A stretch of DNA of 64,000 nucleotides from Virgibacillus salexigens (GCF_014905415.1 NZ_BNEO01000002.1:744001-808000), one strand, 5' to 3'; numbered from the stretch's first letter, positions 46,658 to 56,210 are shown. The notes: generated by a model not told the origin, from the sequence alone. Numbers and translations: made by a program.

Positions 46658-47426
46658 TGATTTGAATCACTTTCTAAAATCCTTTTTTCAAGCACATCAT
46701 TGTTCCATTCTACGAGATGATAATGGTATATTATCTGTTCAATTAACGGAAGAAATGGATAAAGCTTTAATGAACCGTCCATTCTATTGGCATTATATGA
46801 AAAAAATGGGCCATCCAGGGGAGCCGATGCGATTAACGTTAATTACTAATCCTGAAATGCGGAATGAGCAAGGGGAATGGATTCATTTTGGAAGTCCGAG
46901 ATTACAGCAGATCATACATTATTTACAAGAACAGGAAAAATACACAAAGTTATTTCAACAAGTAAATCCAACGATGAATACCCCCTTATATCCATGGTTA
47001 GTAACAAATCTTAAAATCAGTTATAAGGGGAAGTATAAACGGGATGAGCTTTTTTCCATTGGATTAAATTTGATTAACGGAACCATGAAATCAGATATGA
47101 TGGAAACATTAGATAAGGTTCCACTGCAAACAACTATATCTGATTTTTGTTATACGCTTTCCCCACTTGTTAAATTGAAAAGCGGCTACCTGCGAATTGA
47201 ATCTGTTCTTGATAGCTATATAGAGAATCAGGAACATAAATGGGCTGAAGATTCGCTTAGAGAGTTACAGTCAGAAGCGGAGTTACTAAGACACTTTTAT
47301 ATAGAAGATACAGAAGATAAACAAATGGAAAAAGAAATTCAGGAAATTACGGAAAGATATCAGCCTCGGATTACATACCAAGTAATCAATGGAGGATTAT
47401 TTTATTTAACTTCAGACATAGCATAA
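46647..47426 (+). CDS. yqhG: YqhG family protein
   Basis: A 259-aa protein from the ATG at 46647 behind GGGGAGGAG, inside the end of yqhH. MVIDDLNHFLKSFFQAHHCS and ALMNRPFYWHYMKKMG are characteristic segments. No catalytic motif or membrane helix is seen. It is always paired with the SNF2 protein and is presumably its partner. The function is unknown. Confidence 0.85.
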   Translation: MVIDDLNHFLKSFFQAHHCSILRDDNGILSVQLTEEMDKALMNRPFYWHYMKKMGHPGEPMRLTLITNPEMRNEQGEWIHFGSPRLQQIIHYLQEQEKYTKLFQQVNPTMNTPLYPWLVTNLKISYKGKYKRDELFSIGLNLINGTMKSDMMETLDKVPLQTTISDFCYTLSPLVKLKSGYLRIESVLDSYIENQEHKWAEDSLRELQSEAELLRHFYIEDTEDKQMEKEIQEITERYQPRITYQVINGGLFYLTSDIA

Positions 47427-47456
47427 GCAGGCTCAACTCTGAGCCTGCTTGTTTTT
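47426..47456. terminator. Terminator between yqhG and yqzE
   Basis: AGCAGGCTCA and TGAGCCTGCT form a perfect 10-bp stem with loop ACTC, followed by TGTTTTTGTTT. It overlaps the yqzE stop on the other strand. Confidence 0.9.
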
Positions 47457-47624
47457 GTTTATCATCATTCGGAATGCAAATGGCAACAAACCTAGCCATC
47501 GATTCCCAAATAGAACAGATTTTCTTTGTCTTTTGGTTTTACGTTTTTTCTTTTCTTCTGCAGGCAAATCGATATATGTTACTACTTGCTCTGTCATAAA
47601 TTTAATGTAATCATTCGTTGACAT
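47433..47624 (-). CDS. yqzE: YqzE family small protein
   Basis: A 63-aa protein with an acidic N-terminus (MSTNDYIKFMTEQVVTYIDL), a very basic middle (KKKRKTKRQRK) and an amphipathic end (WLGLLPFAFRMM). It matches YqzE of B. subtilis, which sits next to the comG operon. GGAGGCAGG gives the ribosome site. Function unknown. Confidence 0.85.
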   Translation of the reverse strand: MSTNDYIKFMTEQVVTYIDLPAEEKKKRKTKRQRKSVLFGNRWLGLLPFAFRMMINKNKQAQS

Positions 47625-47766
47625 GTATCCTGCCTCCTCTTATTTTTTATTAGCTTTGCCAATCCAGTTAACAATATTACTGAAAAATACAAAATAAATT
47701 TTAAATTGCATGCAGGATTTAGCAATCTATTGTCGAATAAAGTAATATAAAGGAGGTGACAATGTA

Positions 47767-48774
47767 TTGAAGGCTGCAGCAGCCATTTCCAATAACATAC
47801 TTCAGCAAGCGATTCGGAAGGAAGCTTCTGACATCCACTTTTCTCCTCTTCCGGACAGAATAGATATCTTTATTCGTACACAAGGGAAACGAACGTTCCT
47901 TAAATCAATTCCTATACCTTCATACAACATATTGCTAACGTATTATAAATTCACTTCAGCAATGGATATTGGCGAAAGTCGAAGACCACAAAATGGTACC
48001 ATGCGTTTTCAATTAAACAACGACACCTATTCCCTAAGGCTATCAACTCTACCTGTCAAACAAATGGAAAGTTTAGCTATCCGTATACTCCCGCAAGAAG
48101 AGAACCTGCCGATCCATCAGTTATTCCTTTTTCCAAGCCAATTAAATAAAATAATGACATGGATTACCAAGCGATCTGGACTAATCCTAATTACTGGACC
48201 AACGGGTAGTGGTAAAACAACAACGCTATACGCTATTTTAGAAGCTATTTTAAAAGAAAAATCCTATCAAGCAATTACGTTAGAAGATCCAGTTGAAAAA
48301 GAGATAGCTCAAATTTTGCAAGTTCAAGTAAATGAGAAAGCTGGAATAACATATCAAACTGGCTTTAAAGCTGCCTTACGACATGATCCCGATATAATAA
48401 TGGTAGGCGAAATACGCGATGCAGCTACGGCTCATTTCGCTTATGAAGCATCTTTATCTGGACACTTAGTTTTAAGTACCATACATGCAACACATGCTTT
48501 AGGAACAATCCATCGCTTAAAAGAATTTGGTTTAACATCTTCGGAGTTAAAGCATTCATTAGTTGCAATTGCAGCCATTGAGCTACTAGCATTTGAAACA
48601 GTCAAGCACGGAAGAAGAAGAGCTGCTATAGTGGAGCTTTTAGATCGTCATCTGCTTGATATTTACTTTAACGAAAATGACCTTTCGTTCACCGGCTATC
48701 AAACATTTCATCACTTACGAAAGAAGGCATTTGCATATGGATTTATACCTAAAACAATTCCTAGTGAAATCTAA
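47767..48774 (+). CDS. comGA: Competence pilus assembly ATPase ComGA
   Basis: A 335-aa GspE/PilB-type ATPase that powers the DNA-uptake pseudopilus. Walker A is TGPTGSGKTTTLYAIL, the Asp box LEDPVE, Walker B HDPDIIMVGEIRD, and the His box STIHATHALGTIHR. The start is a TTG behind AAGGAGGTGAC, since the ATG five bases earlier is followed at once by a stop. A TGTCGAA box lies 30 bases upstream. It is the first gene of the overlapping comG operon. Confidence 0.94.
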   Translation: MKAAAAISNNILQQAIRKEASDIHFSPLPDRIDIFIRTQGKRTFLKSIPIPSYNILLTYYKFTSAMDIGESRRPQNGTMRFQLNNDTYSLRLSTLPVKQMESLAIRILPQEENLPIHQLFLFPSQLNKIMTWITKRSGLILITGPTGSGKTTTLYAILEAILKEKSYQAITLEDPVEKEIAQILQVQVNEKAGITYQTGFKAALRHDPDIIMVGEIRDAATAHFAYEASLSGHLVLSTIHATHALGTIHRLKEFGLTSSELKHSLVAIAAIELLAFETVKHGRRRAAIVELLDRHLLDIYFNENDLSFTGYQTFHHLRKKAFAYGFIPKTIPSEI

Positions 48775-49789
48775 AGATCGTATCTCAGATGATGATCAAT
48801 TACAATTTTTAAAACGTATGCACCGACTCTTAGATAATGGCTATTCATTACTAGATACACTTGAAGTGATGACATGGGATAAACAATTGGCTAATACAGC
48901 AGAACAAATAATCAATTCGTTAAAAAATGGCTTTTCCCTTGAACAAGCACTTTCCAATTGTTCCTTTCATTCATCCATCGTTAACTATATTTCCTTTGCT
49001 AATACAAACCAGAATATTGAAGAAAATATCCAGCGGTGCTATATGATGTTTGAACAAAGGTTAAATAATTTAAAGAAATTCAAGCACCTCTTGCGTTATC
49101 CACTTATCTTACTTAGCCTTTTCCTACCTCTTCTATTTATTCTTAAGCAGTCAGTTTTACCATCATTCCTAGAATTGTACCAGCAAAGCCCCAGCTCCTC
49201 ATCCCTAATTATCTTCTCTATCTTTCTGATCGATTGGCTTGGTCTGCTCCTTATTTTGACCTGTCTTGGTATTGGCGGAATCGCCATTTTATGGAAAATA
49301 TATAACCAGCGTCTTTCCATTGAAAAAAAGCTTCGTGTTTACCAGAGAATACCTATTTTTCGTACGTATATCAAACTACAAACTTCCTTTCTCTTCGCCA
49401 GTCAATTTAGTACGTTAATAAAAACTGGAATGTCCTTCAAAAATGTTTTAGATCAAATGATTTATCAAGAAAAACAACCGATTATCTCCTACTATTGTCG
49501 ACGAATGGGGAAACAGCTCTCTAATGGACACCCAATTCCTACACTCATTTCCCAATTCTTTTTTTTAGAAATGCAATTAACAGCCATCTTTCAACGAAGC
49601 AATAATAACCAAGCCTTGGAAACAGATTTATTTCTATATGCGGAAATACTCCTAGAAGAAATACAACGTAAACTTGTTAAGTATTTAACATATATCCAGC
49701 CAGTATTTTTCATTATTATTGCCTGTTTTATTTTATTTGTGTATATAACGTTAATGTGGCCAATGTTTCAGCTTGTAAAAACAATATAG
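48737..49789 (+). CDS. comGB: Competence pilus membrane platform protein ComGB
   Basis: A protein of about 350 aa from the ATG at 48737, inside the end of comGA. It is a GspF/PilC-like inner-membrane platform with three membrane helices (two close together near residues 120-200 and one at the C-terminus). QLQFLKRMHRLLDNGYSLLD is the typical N-terminal motif. It overlaps comGA by about 38 bases, the coupled arrangement found in this operon. Confidence 0.92.
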   Translation: MDLYLKQFLVKSKDRISDDDQLQFLKRMHRLLDNGYSLLDTLEVMTWDKQLANTAEQIINSLKNGFSLEQALSNCSFHSSIVNYISFANTNQNIEENIQRCYMMFEQRLNNLKKFKHLLRYPLILLSLFLPLLFILKQSVLPSFLELYQQSPSSSSLIIFSIFLIDWLGLLLILTCLGIGGIAILWKIYNQRLSIEKKLRVYQRIPIFRTYIKLQTSFLFASQFSTLIKTGMSFKNVLDQMIYQEKQPIISYYCRRMGKQLSNGHPIPTLISQFFFLEMQLTAIFQRSNNNQALETDLFLYAEILLEEIQRKLVKYLTYIQPVFFIIIACFILFVYITLMWPMFQLVKTI

Positions 49790-49806
49790 AAAGAGGTTAA
49801 TATAAC

Positions 49807-50118
49807 ATGCTTAAGAATAATCGTGGGTTTACTTTAATTGAAATGTTAATTGTGCTTATGATCATATCCGTGCTTATTATACTGATCGTACCCAATTTAA
49901 GTAAACGGAGCCAAGAAGTTAGTAACAAAGGATGCGATGCACTTCTTGCTGTAGTTCAAGCACAAGTAGATGCATATTACACCGAACATAACAGTTATCC
50001 TATTAGTTTGGAATCGATGATACCTGCATACATTAACGAAGAACAAACAAGCTGTAATAACGATGAGGCATTACTCTATGATAAAGACACAGGAAAAGTT
50101 CGTGCTCCAGCCAGCTAA
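49807..50118 (+). CDS. comGC: Major competence pseudopilin ComGC
   Basis: A 103-aa prepilin with a short leader MLKNNRG, then FTLIEMLIVLMIISVLIILI as the hydrophobic stalk. Cleavage by ComC is expected between Gly7 and Phe8. A pair of cysteines (NKGCDALL and QTSCNND) matches the intramolecular disulfide of ComGC. AGAGGTT precedes the ATG. Confidence 0.95.
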   Translation: MLKNNRGFTLIEMLIVLMIISVLIILIVPNLSKRSQEVSNKGCDALLAVVQAQVDAYYTEHNSYPISLESMIPAYINEEQTSCNNDEALLYDKDTGKVRAPAS

Positions 50119-50533
50119 ACGAAACGGATTCTCCCTGATAGAAATGTTAGTCGTGCTTAGTATCGTAATGGTTTTATTAGGTATTAGTGTGCCCCCGGCA
50201 CTATCTATATTAGAGGAGCTCGAAAGCCAATATGTACTTCAAACCTTTGAAACAGACGTCATGAAAATTCAGCATATGTCAGCAATACATCAATCAAGAA
50301 TCCGTATTTTTCTTTACGAAGATAAATACGCGATTTTGCATAATTCAGCAATAAAAATAACAAGATTATTGCCAACTGGCTGGAAGATTGACAGTACCAT
50401 CTCTCGGAATATTGAATTTGAAAGGAATGGAAATATTAAACAACCACGTACGTTTTATATACAGGCTCCAAATAAAACATATAAAGTTGTGTTTCCATTT
50501 GGTAAAGGAAGATTTCGTATTGAAGAAACATAA
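50078..50533 (+). CDS. comGD: Competence minor pseudopilin ComGD
   Basis: About 151 aa from the ATG at 50078 behind GAGG, overlapping comGC. The prepilin motif is RNGFSLIEMLVVLSIVMVL. A beta-rich globular domain follows. It is one of the minor pilins that start pilus assembly. The start is not certain because upstream in-frame ATG codons exist. Confidence 0.88.
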   Translation: MIKTQEKFVLQPAKRNGFSLIEMLVVLSIVMVLLGISVPPALSILEELESQYVLQTFETDVMKIQHMSAIHQSRIRIFLYEDKYAILHNSAIKITRLLPTGWKIDSTISRNIEFERNGNIKQPRTFYIQAPNKTYKVVFPFGKGRFRIEET

Positions 50534-50861
50534 CGGGTTTACATTGATTGAAGTTACTATAGCTGTAAGTATTTTATTTAGTACCATCGTCATCTTACTC
50601 CCATTAATCTCTCTATTACAAACAGAAAGGCAAGTTTTAAGTGACCGAAGAATGATTGCATACAAATTACATGATGAATTACAACCCTATCTATGGGGTG
50701 TAAATTCAGACTTGCCAAGTCATTTTGAGAAAAAGATAGAATCAAAAACAGTTCAGTTTTCTATGGTCACCATTACTGAATCATCGCTGCTTAAAGGATG
50801 TGCAAAATGGAATAATGCAAAGCAAACGAAGGAAGTTTTTTGTTTATTTGGTAAGCCATGA
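50520..50861 (+). CDS. comGE: Competence minor pseudopilin ComGE
   Basis: About 113 aa from a TTG at 50520, with AAGGAAG eight bases upstream. The prepilin motif KKHNGFTLIEVTIAVSILF is at the N-terminus. It overlaps comGD by 14 bases. The longer open frame upstream is comGD sequence in another frame and is not used. Confidence 0.85.
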   Translation: MKKHNGFTLIEVTIAVSILFSTIVILLPLISLLQTERQVLSDRRMIAYKLHDELQPYLWGVNSDLPSHFEKKIESKTVQFSMVTITESSLLKGCAKWNNAKQTKEVFCLFGKP

Positions 50862-51264
50862 TGAAAAAGGTTTTACTCTGATTCATTCCTTATTCATGAT
50901 CGTTATCTTGTCTTTTAGCCTGCCATTCTTAAGCTATCTCATTAATTCTGCAAATAATTTCCAAGCATCACCAGATGAGCTTTCCGCCCAGCAGTTTTTT
51001 TTATTTCTTAGAAATGAAGTGATGCAAGCAACAGATTACCGGATTAGCCAAAACAAGCTATATCTTGCGTTACCTAATAAAGCGGAGGCCACTTTCAGCT
51101 TATATGGGAATATAATTCGAAGGCAAGTAAACGGATTAGGACATGAAATTTATCTTCGTAATGTGAAAGAACTTCACCTTTCTCCTCTTCCCTACGGATT
51201 TACTATTAGGATAACGACTCTAGGCGGTGAACAATATAAAAAAGATATTGTTTTCTATGAATAA
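50848..51264 (+). CDS. comGF: Competence minor pseudopilin ComGF
   Basis: About 138 aa. The start is probably the TTG at 50848, after AAGGAAG, just before the comGE stop, but it is uncertain. The prepilin-like start is SHDEKGFTLIHSLFMIVIL. It has the ComGF pattern of a short beta-rich domain (AEATFSLYGNIIRRQVNGLG). Confidence 0.85.
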   Translation: MVSHDEKGFTLIHSLFMIVILSFSLPFLSYLINSANNFQASPDELSAQQFFLFLRNEVMQATDYRISQNKLYLALPNKAEATFSLYGNIIRRQVNGLGHEIYLRNVKELHLSPLPYGFTIRITTLGGEQYKKDIVFYE

Positions 51265-51613
51265 TGAACAGGCTTTTATACTACCATTCGTTTTATTTGT
51301 GATTGCCTTAACGTTTATGCTGATCACCACGAACGTGCAACAGTACCAAAGTAATATTTCAATGACTAAAAACCAGCTACAGCAAATCACTATTGAAACG
51401 TTAATACAAACTGCCAGGGAAAAATTAAAAGAGAAGCTAAACGAGGATATTAATAACATCTCCCCTCGTACGTTTCATCTACCTCAAGGAGATGTTCGCG
51501 TTCAATTAACAGATATAGGGAAAAGTAGTTACCGAATCCTATATATCGTAACTATTCAAGAATCTAAGTATACAACGATTGGTTATTTAGCCATTCCTAA
51601 TAAAAAAGAATAA
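51257..51613 (+). CDS. comGG: Competence minor pseudopilin ComGG
   Basis: About 118 aa from the ATG at 51257, overlapping the comGF stop. The N-terminus MNNEQAFILPFVLFVIALTF is hydrophobic but lacks the Gly-Phe-x-x-x-Glu prepilin motif, as is usual for ComGG. It is the last gene of the operon. No strong terminator follows directly. Confidence 0.82.
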   Translation: MNNEQAFILPFVLFVIALTFMLITTNVQQYQSNISMTKNQLQQITIETLIQTAREKLKEKLNEDINNISPRTFHLPQGDVRVQLTDIGKSSYRILYIVTIQESKYTTIGYLAIPNKKE

Positions 51614-51773
51614 AAATATTATAGGATGGAGAAGCTATTCGTGATGAAAAATTTATTTTAAAAAGATTAAAAATTATATGTATGTAAACGATAAATGTTT
51701 CAATGGTTTCATTTACAAGAAGGATTTCCTCGTTTATAATAACTATGATAAGGTAACCAAAGGGGGGGAAAGC

Positions 51774-52016
51774 ATGGATCGAATGTTTCGTGTGCTTGCT
51801 TTTTGGACAGGTATTTTTACAGTAATGTTCTACGTGGGCGAGATGCCAAAAACTTCATTACTATTCCTCGTTCAAACAGCTTTTTTCCTAACAGTAAGTT
51901 ATTTAAAACTATCTGAACGCATGTATATGTATTTATTCGGAGCTTATTGTACTGTATTTTTTATTGGCTTTACATGGTATTCAGAATTTATACTCGTACC
52001 TGGTTTCGGACACTAA
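51774..52016 (+). CDS. yqgY: DUF2626 membrane protein YqgY
   Basis: An 80-aa protein from the ATG at 51774 behind AAAGGGGGGG (the frame is open upstream but without a ribosome site). Three short hydrophobic segments (FRVLAFWTGIFTVMFYVGEM, SLLFLVQTAFFLTV, MYLFGAYCTVFFIGF) match the YqgY/DUF2626 family. Function unknown. Confidence 0.85.
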   Translation: MDRMFRVLAFWTGIFTVMFYVGEMPKTSLLFLVQTAFFLTVSYLKLSERMYMYLFGAYCTVFFIGFTWYSEFILVPGFGH

Positions 52017-52019
52017 AAA

Positions 52020-52062
52020 GAGAAAGCCCTATTATTTTACGAAATAACAGGGCTTTCTTTTT
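52020..52062 (+). terminator. Terminator of yqgY
   Basis: GAAAGCCCT and AGGGCTTTC pair around a long A/T loop whose ends can extend the stem (TATTATTTT region), followed by TTTTTT. Confidence 0.85.
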
Positions 52063-52079
52063 TAGAATCTCAAACATAT

Positions 52080-53458
52080 TTAGACATTTATACGCTTCCG
52101 ATTTATCAAGCAAATGATTGCTTCAACAATTAGTATAAAAAATAAATAGACACCAAACAATGGCATAATTACTCCTAACAAAATGAAGAACATAATAAAA
52201 CTTATTGATACACCAGTTGATACTTTCGGTGGTGCTGAAATACGACCATTTTTTTTACGTGACAGCCATGTCTTTACTCCCAAGAAAAGTACAACTAGGA
52301 AACCGATACAAACCAATACATTAATTAATTTGTTTGGCCAACCGAATAAATGTCCCCCATGTAATGGTATCCCCCAAGTAAACCACTTCTTTAATATTCC
52401 ATAATCATTATACCCTACTTGCGCTATTAAATTACCGCTATATTGATCAAAATAGTTTGTCTTTTCTTGATATGGACTAACATCCAATCCAGTTACACCA
52501 GTATTACTACCTTTGGAAACCGTATATACACCGTCATCACCTATCGGATAAACAATGGAATATGGCTTAGCTATTTGCTGTTTTTCAATTTTCTCCATTA
52601 AGTACTGAACCTGAATGCTATGATGGTGGTTTGATTTATCAGAATTCACATCCATCGCTTCATGGTCTGCATGGAATTAGGTACGCTAGAAGACGGTAAT
52701 GCATTGCTTCTAGTTGCCCAAGGAATTTCATTCATGTCAGAGGTTGGCGGCTGTTGTTTTAAAAGTGGAACTCCAATAGAAGGATTTTCATGAGCTGCTG
52801 TATTAATAAAATTCCCCATAAAAAAAGACCAAGGTAATCCAGTAAATATAATAAGAATCATCGGTATAACAATGACCGTTCCTAATAAAGCATGCAACCT
52901 TTTATATTTTTGACGTGGAGATGAATGCTGTTTTTTCTGCCATGCCTTGCTCCTATATGTCAAATACAATCCAGATAGTAATAAGAATATCGCCCAGCAG
53001 GCAGCTAATTCAACTAGATAATTAACGATTGTTCCTCCAACAAATAAGGAGCTATGCGTATTTCTCATAACGTTTGAATATGTATATTTGGAATTTTGTT
53101 CCCCCACTATCTGATTATTATTATCTTCCCCCTGTTCATTCGTCATTGTAAGTCTAGTGTTATAAGGATCATCTAATACAATAATTTTTGATACATCATA
53201 GCCCTTGTATTGCTCTTTTACATTCGCTATACCTTCATCAATCGTTAACTCGTCTGTATTATTGCTTTCTCCAAAAAATAAATCGTCGTATATAATATTT
53301 TCTATATCCGTATAAAATAAATACCCAATGCCGCTCATGGTTAAGGTTATAAGTAATGGCGTAATAAACAGAGCTGCATAAAAATGCCACCTCCAAAAAC
53401 GATTATAATTATTTTTTTCAAATTTCAGCCCTCCAGCCATTGTTGTTTTATAACACAT
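52080..53458 (-). pseudogene. PepSY-associated membrane protein, single frameshift
   Basis: Two reverse-strand frames (52646-53458 and 52080-52655) together make one PepSY-TM protein of about 455 aa. The first has the N-terminal RFWRWHFYAALFITPLLITL and RLHALLGTVIVIPMILII. The second has FDQYSGNLIAQVGYNDYGIL and GIPLHGGHLFGWPNKLI. At 52650-52700 the first frame ends ...NSMQTMKRWM stop, while the adjacent frame reads HADHEAMDVNSDK, which continues the family sequence. One missing or extra base near AATTCC explains it. Such proteins sit in the membrane and are linked to iron or peptidase regulation. The lesion may be real or a sequencing error. Confidence 0.85.
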
Positions 53459-53630
53459 TTAACAACCTCCTTTTATTGATTAAGTATAATCAACATACTC
53501 TTATAGTAATTAAAGAACTTATGATGCACAACACTCAATTTGTGATATTACGTGAATATTTGTTGAATTATAACCAACAATCACAGAAGGCTCATTATAG
53601 TTTAAATTCAAACTAATTTTCTTTATTCTA
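53459..53630. other. Upstream region of the PepSY gene
   Basis: No gene is seen. Purine-rich AAAGGAGG-type sequence lies just upstream of the PepSY start. The rest is AT-rich with no clear operator. A forward promoter and short transcript begin right after it (53631). Confidence 0.4.
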
Positions 53631-53757
53631 TTGACATGTGATTTTACTACCTATATAGTTGTTACTATAGTAGCTTAACTTATATCCCTACTAACAAAAG
53701 AGCAAAGTACATCCCCAAAAAAACCCTTCTTGAATATCAAGAAGGGTTTTTTATTGA
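53631..53757 (+). ncRNA. Candidate small RNA with strong promoter and terminator
   Basis: TTGACA (53631-53636), exactly 17 bases, then TATAGT (53654-53659) form a near-consensus sigma-A promoter. Transcription should start near 53666 and stop at the hairpin AACCCTTCTTG/CAAGAAGGGTT with T6 (53726-53754), giving about 85-90 nt. No ATG or reading frame lies within. A TACTATAGTA palindrome overlaps the start and may be an operator. It points toward the convergent yqgX gene. Confidence 0.5.
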
Positions 53758-53765
53758 CTTGTTTT

Positions 53766-54389
53766 TTAGCAAGGAATAAAGGGGTTAGCTTTTTTTTCAT
53801 TTGCAATCGATGTTTTGGGACCATGACCTGGGTATATATCAAAATCTTTATCCAGTGTATATATTTTCTGTTTAATACTTTGCTTCAATTCTTCAAAATT
53901 GCCACCTGGCAAATCAGTACGACCAATCCCTTGATAAAATAATACATCACCACTGATCATCATTAACTGTTCATGAAATAGAAAAGTAACACTACCAGGT
54001 GAATGCCCAGGGGTATGGATAATTTCAAATTGAAAATTGCCTAGTGTCATTTTCTCTGGAGCTAATAATTGATCAGGTTTTTGAGTTTGAATCGTTTCAC
54101 CAATAAACATCAATGATCCATTCTTTTGTGCATCTTCAAGCCAATCTGCCTCAGCTTGATGGATATAAACATCAATTTCATAAAATTTTCGTAGCGTATC
54201 TACTGCACCAATATGATCAAAGTGCCCATGTGTTAATAATATTGCTTTAGGATCTAGCTGATTCGCAGACAAAAATGTCTTCACTTTTTCAGGTTCTCCA
54301 CCTGGATCAAATACTAATGCTTGATTATCTTGATAAACAATATAACAATTCGTACCTAATGGTCCAAGTGACATTATTTCGATTTTCAA
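53766..54389 (-). CDS. yqgX: MBL-fold metallo-hydrolase YqgX
   Basis: A 207-aa protein of the glyoxalase II-like branch. The zinc motif THGHFDHIGAVD lies near residue 55, HTPGHSPGSV near 130, SGDVLFYQGIGRTDL near 150, and the final metal His in DIYPGHGPKT. It probably hydrolyses thioesters in the cytoplasm, with an unknown natural substrate. In B. subtilis yqgX lies next to yqgY. Here the PepSY gene and the small RNA stand between. Confidence 0.9.
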   Translation of the reverse strand: MKIEIMSLGPLGTNCYIVYQDNQALVFDPGGEPEKVKTFLSANQLDPKAILLTHGHFDHIGAVDTLRKFYEIDVYIHQAEADWLEDAQKNGSLMFIGETIQTQKPDQLLAPEKMTLGNFQFEIIHTPGHSPGSVTFLFHEQLMMISGDVLFYQGIGRTDLPGGNFEELKQSIKQKIYTLDKDFDIYPGHGPKTSIANEKKANPFIPC

Positions 54390-54550
54390 GATATGCCCTC
54401 CTTTATATTGATTAGAGTAACAAATTCCTCATGATATACCTCGACAAACGGAAAATAATACTATAAAATAAATATTATAACTGGACTAGTTACATAATAA
54501 TACAAATGAAATTCCTTAAGCAACATTGAAAAACGAGGAGGATACGTATC

Positions 54551-54724
54551 ATGATGCACATCGTCTTAGCAATTTTATTTCTGGCAGTAGCTTTACTAGC
54601 TATTATCTCTGTGATTCGTCAATTGAAATACAAAAATATATTTGCATTAGGATTTTCAGCAATCACAGCTTTAGCTTTTGGTTTTTTTGCAATCGCAACC
54701 ATAATCTCAGAAATTACAGGCTAG
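54551..54724 (+). CDS. yqgW: DUF2759 small membrane protein YqgW
   Basis: A 57-aa protein with two membrane helices (MMHIVLAILFLAVALLAIIS and FALGFSAITALAFGFFAIAT) separated by a basic turn (RQLKYKN). GAGGAGG lies nine bases before the ATG. Size and place divergent from yqgX identify YqgW. A terminator follows. Confidence 0.85.
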   Translation: MMHIVLAILFLAVALLAIISVIRQLKYKNIFALGFSAITALAFGFFAIATIISEITG

Positions 54725-54745
54725 TAGCATAATCACTCACTCCTA

Positions 54746-54782
54746 ATAAAAAGCTGACGTATGGAGACGTTCAGCTTTTTTT
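54746..54782 (+). terminator. Terminator of yqgW
   Basis: AAAGCTGA and TTCAGCTTT pair, extended by CGT/ACG after a one-base bulge, followed by TTTTTTT. Confidence 0.85.
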
Positions 54783-54925
54783 ATTCTTATTCCACAGTGT
54801 ATAGGTCCGGGAGGATAATCCGTTGAATCATATGTTCTTGCATCCCCATAAGCTCAACCACAAGATGGAGCTAAATCTGTAAACGAAACCGAATTTCTAC
54901 TTGTTACGCTTTATATTCTTTAATT

Positions 54926-56086
54926 TTAATTGTCTAATCTTTCAATGATGGTTGCATTAGCCATACCATAACCCTCACACATTGTTTGCAACCCATATCT
55001 CCCACCAGTTCGTTCCAATTCGTGCATCATTGTAATCATTAATCGACCGCCGCTTGCTCCTAAAGGATGTCCTAATGCAATTGCTCCACCATTTGGGTTT
55101 AATTTTGCATCGTCGATTTTCATTTCTTCTAGCCAAGCTAAAGCCACGGAAGCAAATGCTTCATTGACTTCAAAGATATCAATATCCGTAATGGAAAGCC
55201 TTGCTTGTTGGAGTGCTTTTCTCGTAGCAGGTATAGGTCCTGTCAACATTAGCGTAGGGTCTGAACCTACTACTGATCTTGTTAACACACGGAATCTTGG
55301 CTTTAACCCTAGCTTAAGAGCCTTTTCTTTTGACATTAGTAAAATCGCATTTGCTCCATCACTAATTTGACTCGCATTTCCTGCTGTTACACTTCCATTT
55401 GTTTTAAATGACGGCTTTAATTTGGCTAATTGTTCCAGACTCGTATTGTTTCTCGGTCCTTCGTCTTCTTTTATAAGTTCAGTCTTCCCATTTTCTAGCG
55501 TGACCTCTACGGACATTATTTCTTTATCGAATCTGCCTTCCTTTTGTGCTCGAACTGCTTTTTGATGACTATTTAAAGCAAAAGAATCTAATTCGACTCG
55601 AGATAGTCCCCATCGTTCAGCTATCCGGTCCGCGGATATACCTTGATGAATCACTTCATACTTTGACGTAAGTGAGCTAGTAAACGTTACGTGTTGTCGA
55701 TTCGATCCAATTGGGACACGCGACATACTCTCAATACCTCCTGCAACAACAACGTCCATATCCCCACTTAGAATGGCTTGACACCCAAAATGTATTGCCT
55801 GCTGACTCGATCCACATTGACGATCAATGGTTGTCCCTGGAACTTCTTTCGGATACCCAGCTATTAATCCAGCAATTCTTGCAATATTCAACGCCTGTTC
55901 GCCAGTTTGTGAAACACAGCCTAAAATTACATCTTCAATTTCATACGCTGAAATTCCCGCACGTTTAATAACTTCCTTTAAAGGCTTAGCAGCTAGCTCA
56001 TCTGCGCGAATATTACTTAAAACACCATTTTTCTTCCCTACCGGGGTCCTGGCTGCCTCTACAATGACTACTTCTCGCATATTCAT
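54926..56086 (-). CDS. Acetyl-CoA C-acyltransferase (thiolase)
   Basis: A 386-aa thiolase. The nucleophilic Cys91 is in DRQCGSSQQAIH, the general-base His in GGAIALGHPLGASG, and the second Cys in CEGYGMANATI. NEAFASVALAW is the NEAF motif. It cleaves 3-ketoacyl-CoA (beta-oxidation) or condenses acetyl-CoA. Without partner genes the direction cannot be told. It is an insertion relative to the B. subtilis yqgW-yqgS order and stands alone. Confidence 0.92.
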   Translation of the reverse strand: MNMREVVIVEAARTPVGKKNGVLSNIRADELAAKPLKEVIKRAGISAYEIEDVILGCVSQTGEQALNIARIAGLIAGYPKEVPGTTIDRQCGSSQQAIHFGCQAILSGDMDVVVAGGIESMSRVPIGSNRQHVTFTSSLTSKYEVIHQGISADRIAERWGLSRVELDSFALNSHQKAVRAQKEGRFDKEIMSVEVTLENGKTELIKEDEGPRNNTSLEQLAKLKPSFKTNGSVTAGNASQISDGANAILLMSKEKALKLGLKPRFRVLTRSVVGSDPTLMLTGPIPATRKALQQARLSITDIDIFEVNEAFASVALAWLEEMKIDDAKLNPNGGAIALGHPLGASGGRLMITMMHELERTGGRYGLQTMCEGYGMANATIIERLDN

Positions 56087-56210
56087 TATCCTTTCTCAAT
56101 GATTTTGTAACCCCTTACAATGAATCAAACATCCCCATCCTATGCGTATGTTTGATAGGTTAATTTATGTTTATATTATCGTATAATCATCATTTGCACC
56201 ATTCTTTAGT

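Noticed and set aside
47731-47737. 0A box upstream of comGA as proof of direct Spo0A control
   Set aside because: The 7-mer matches, but competence pilus genes are mainly controlled by ComK and a single core match is expected by chance at this scale.
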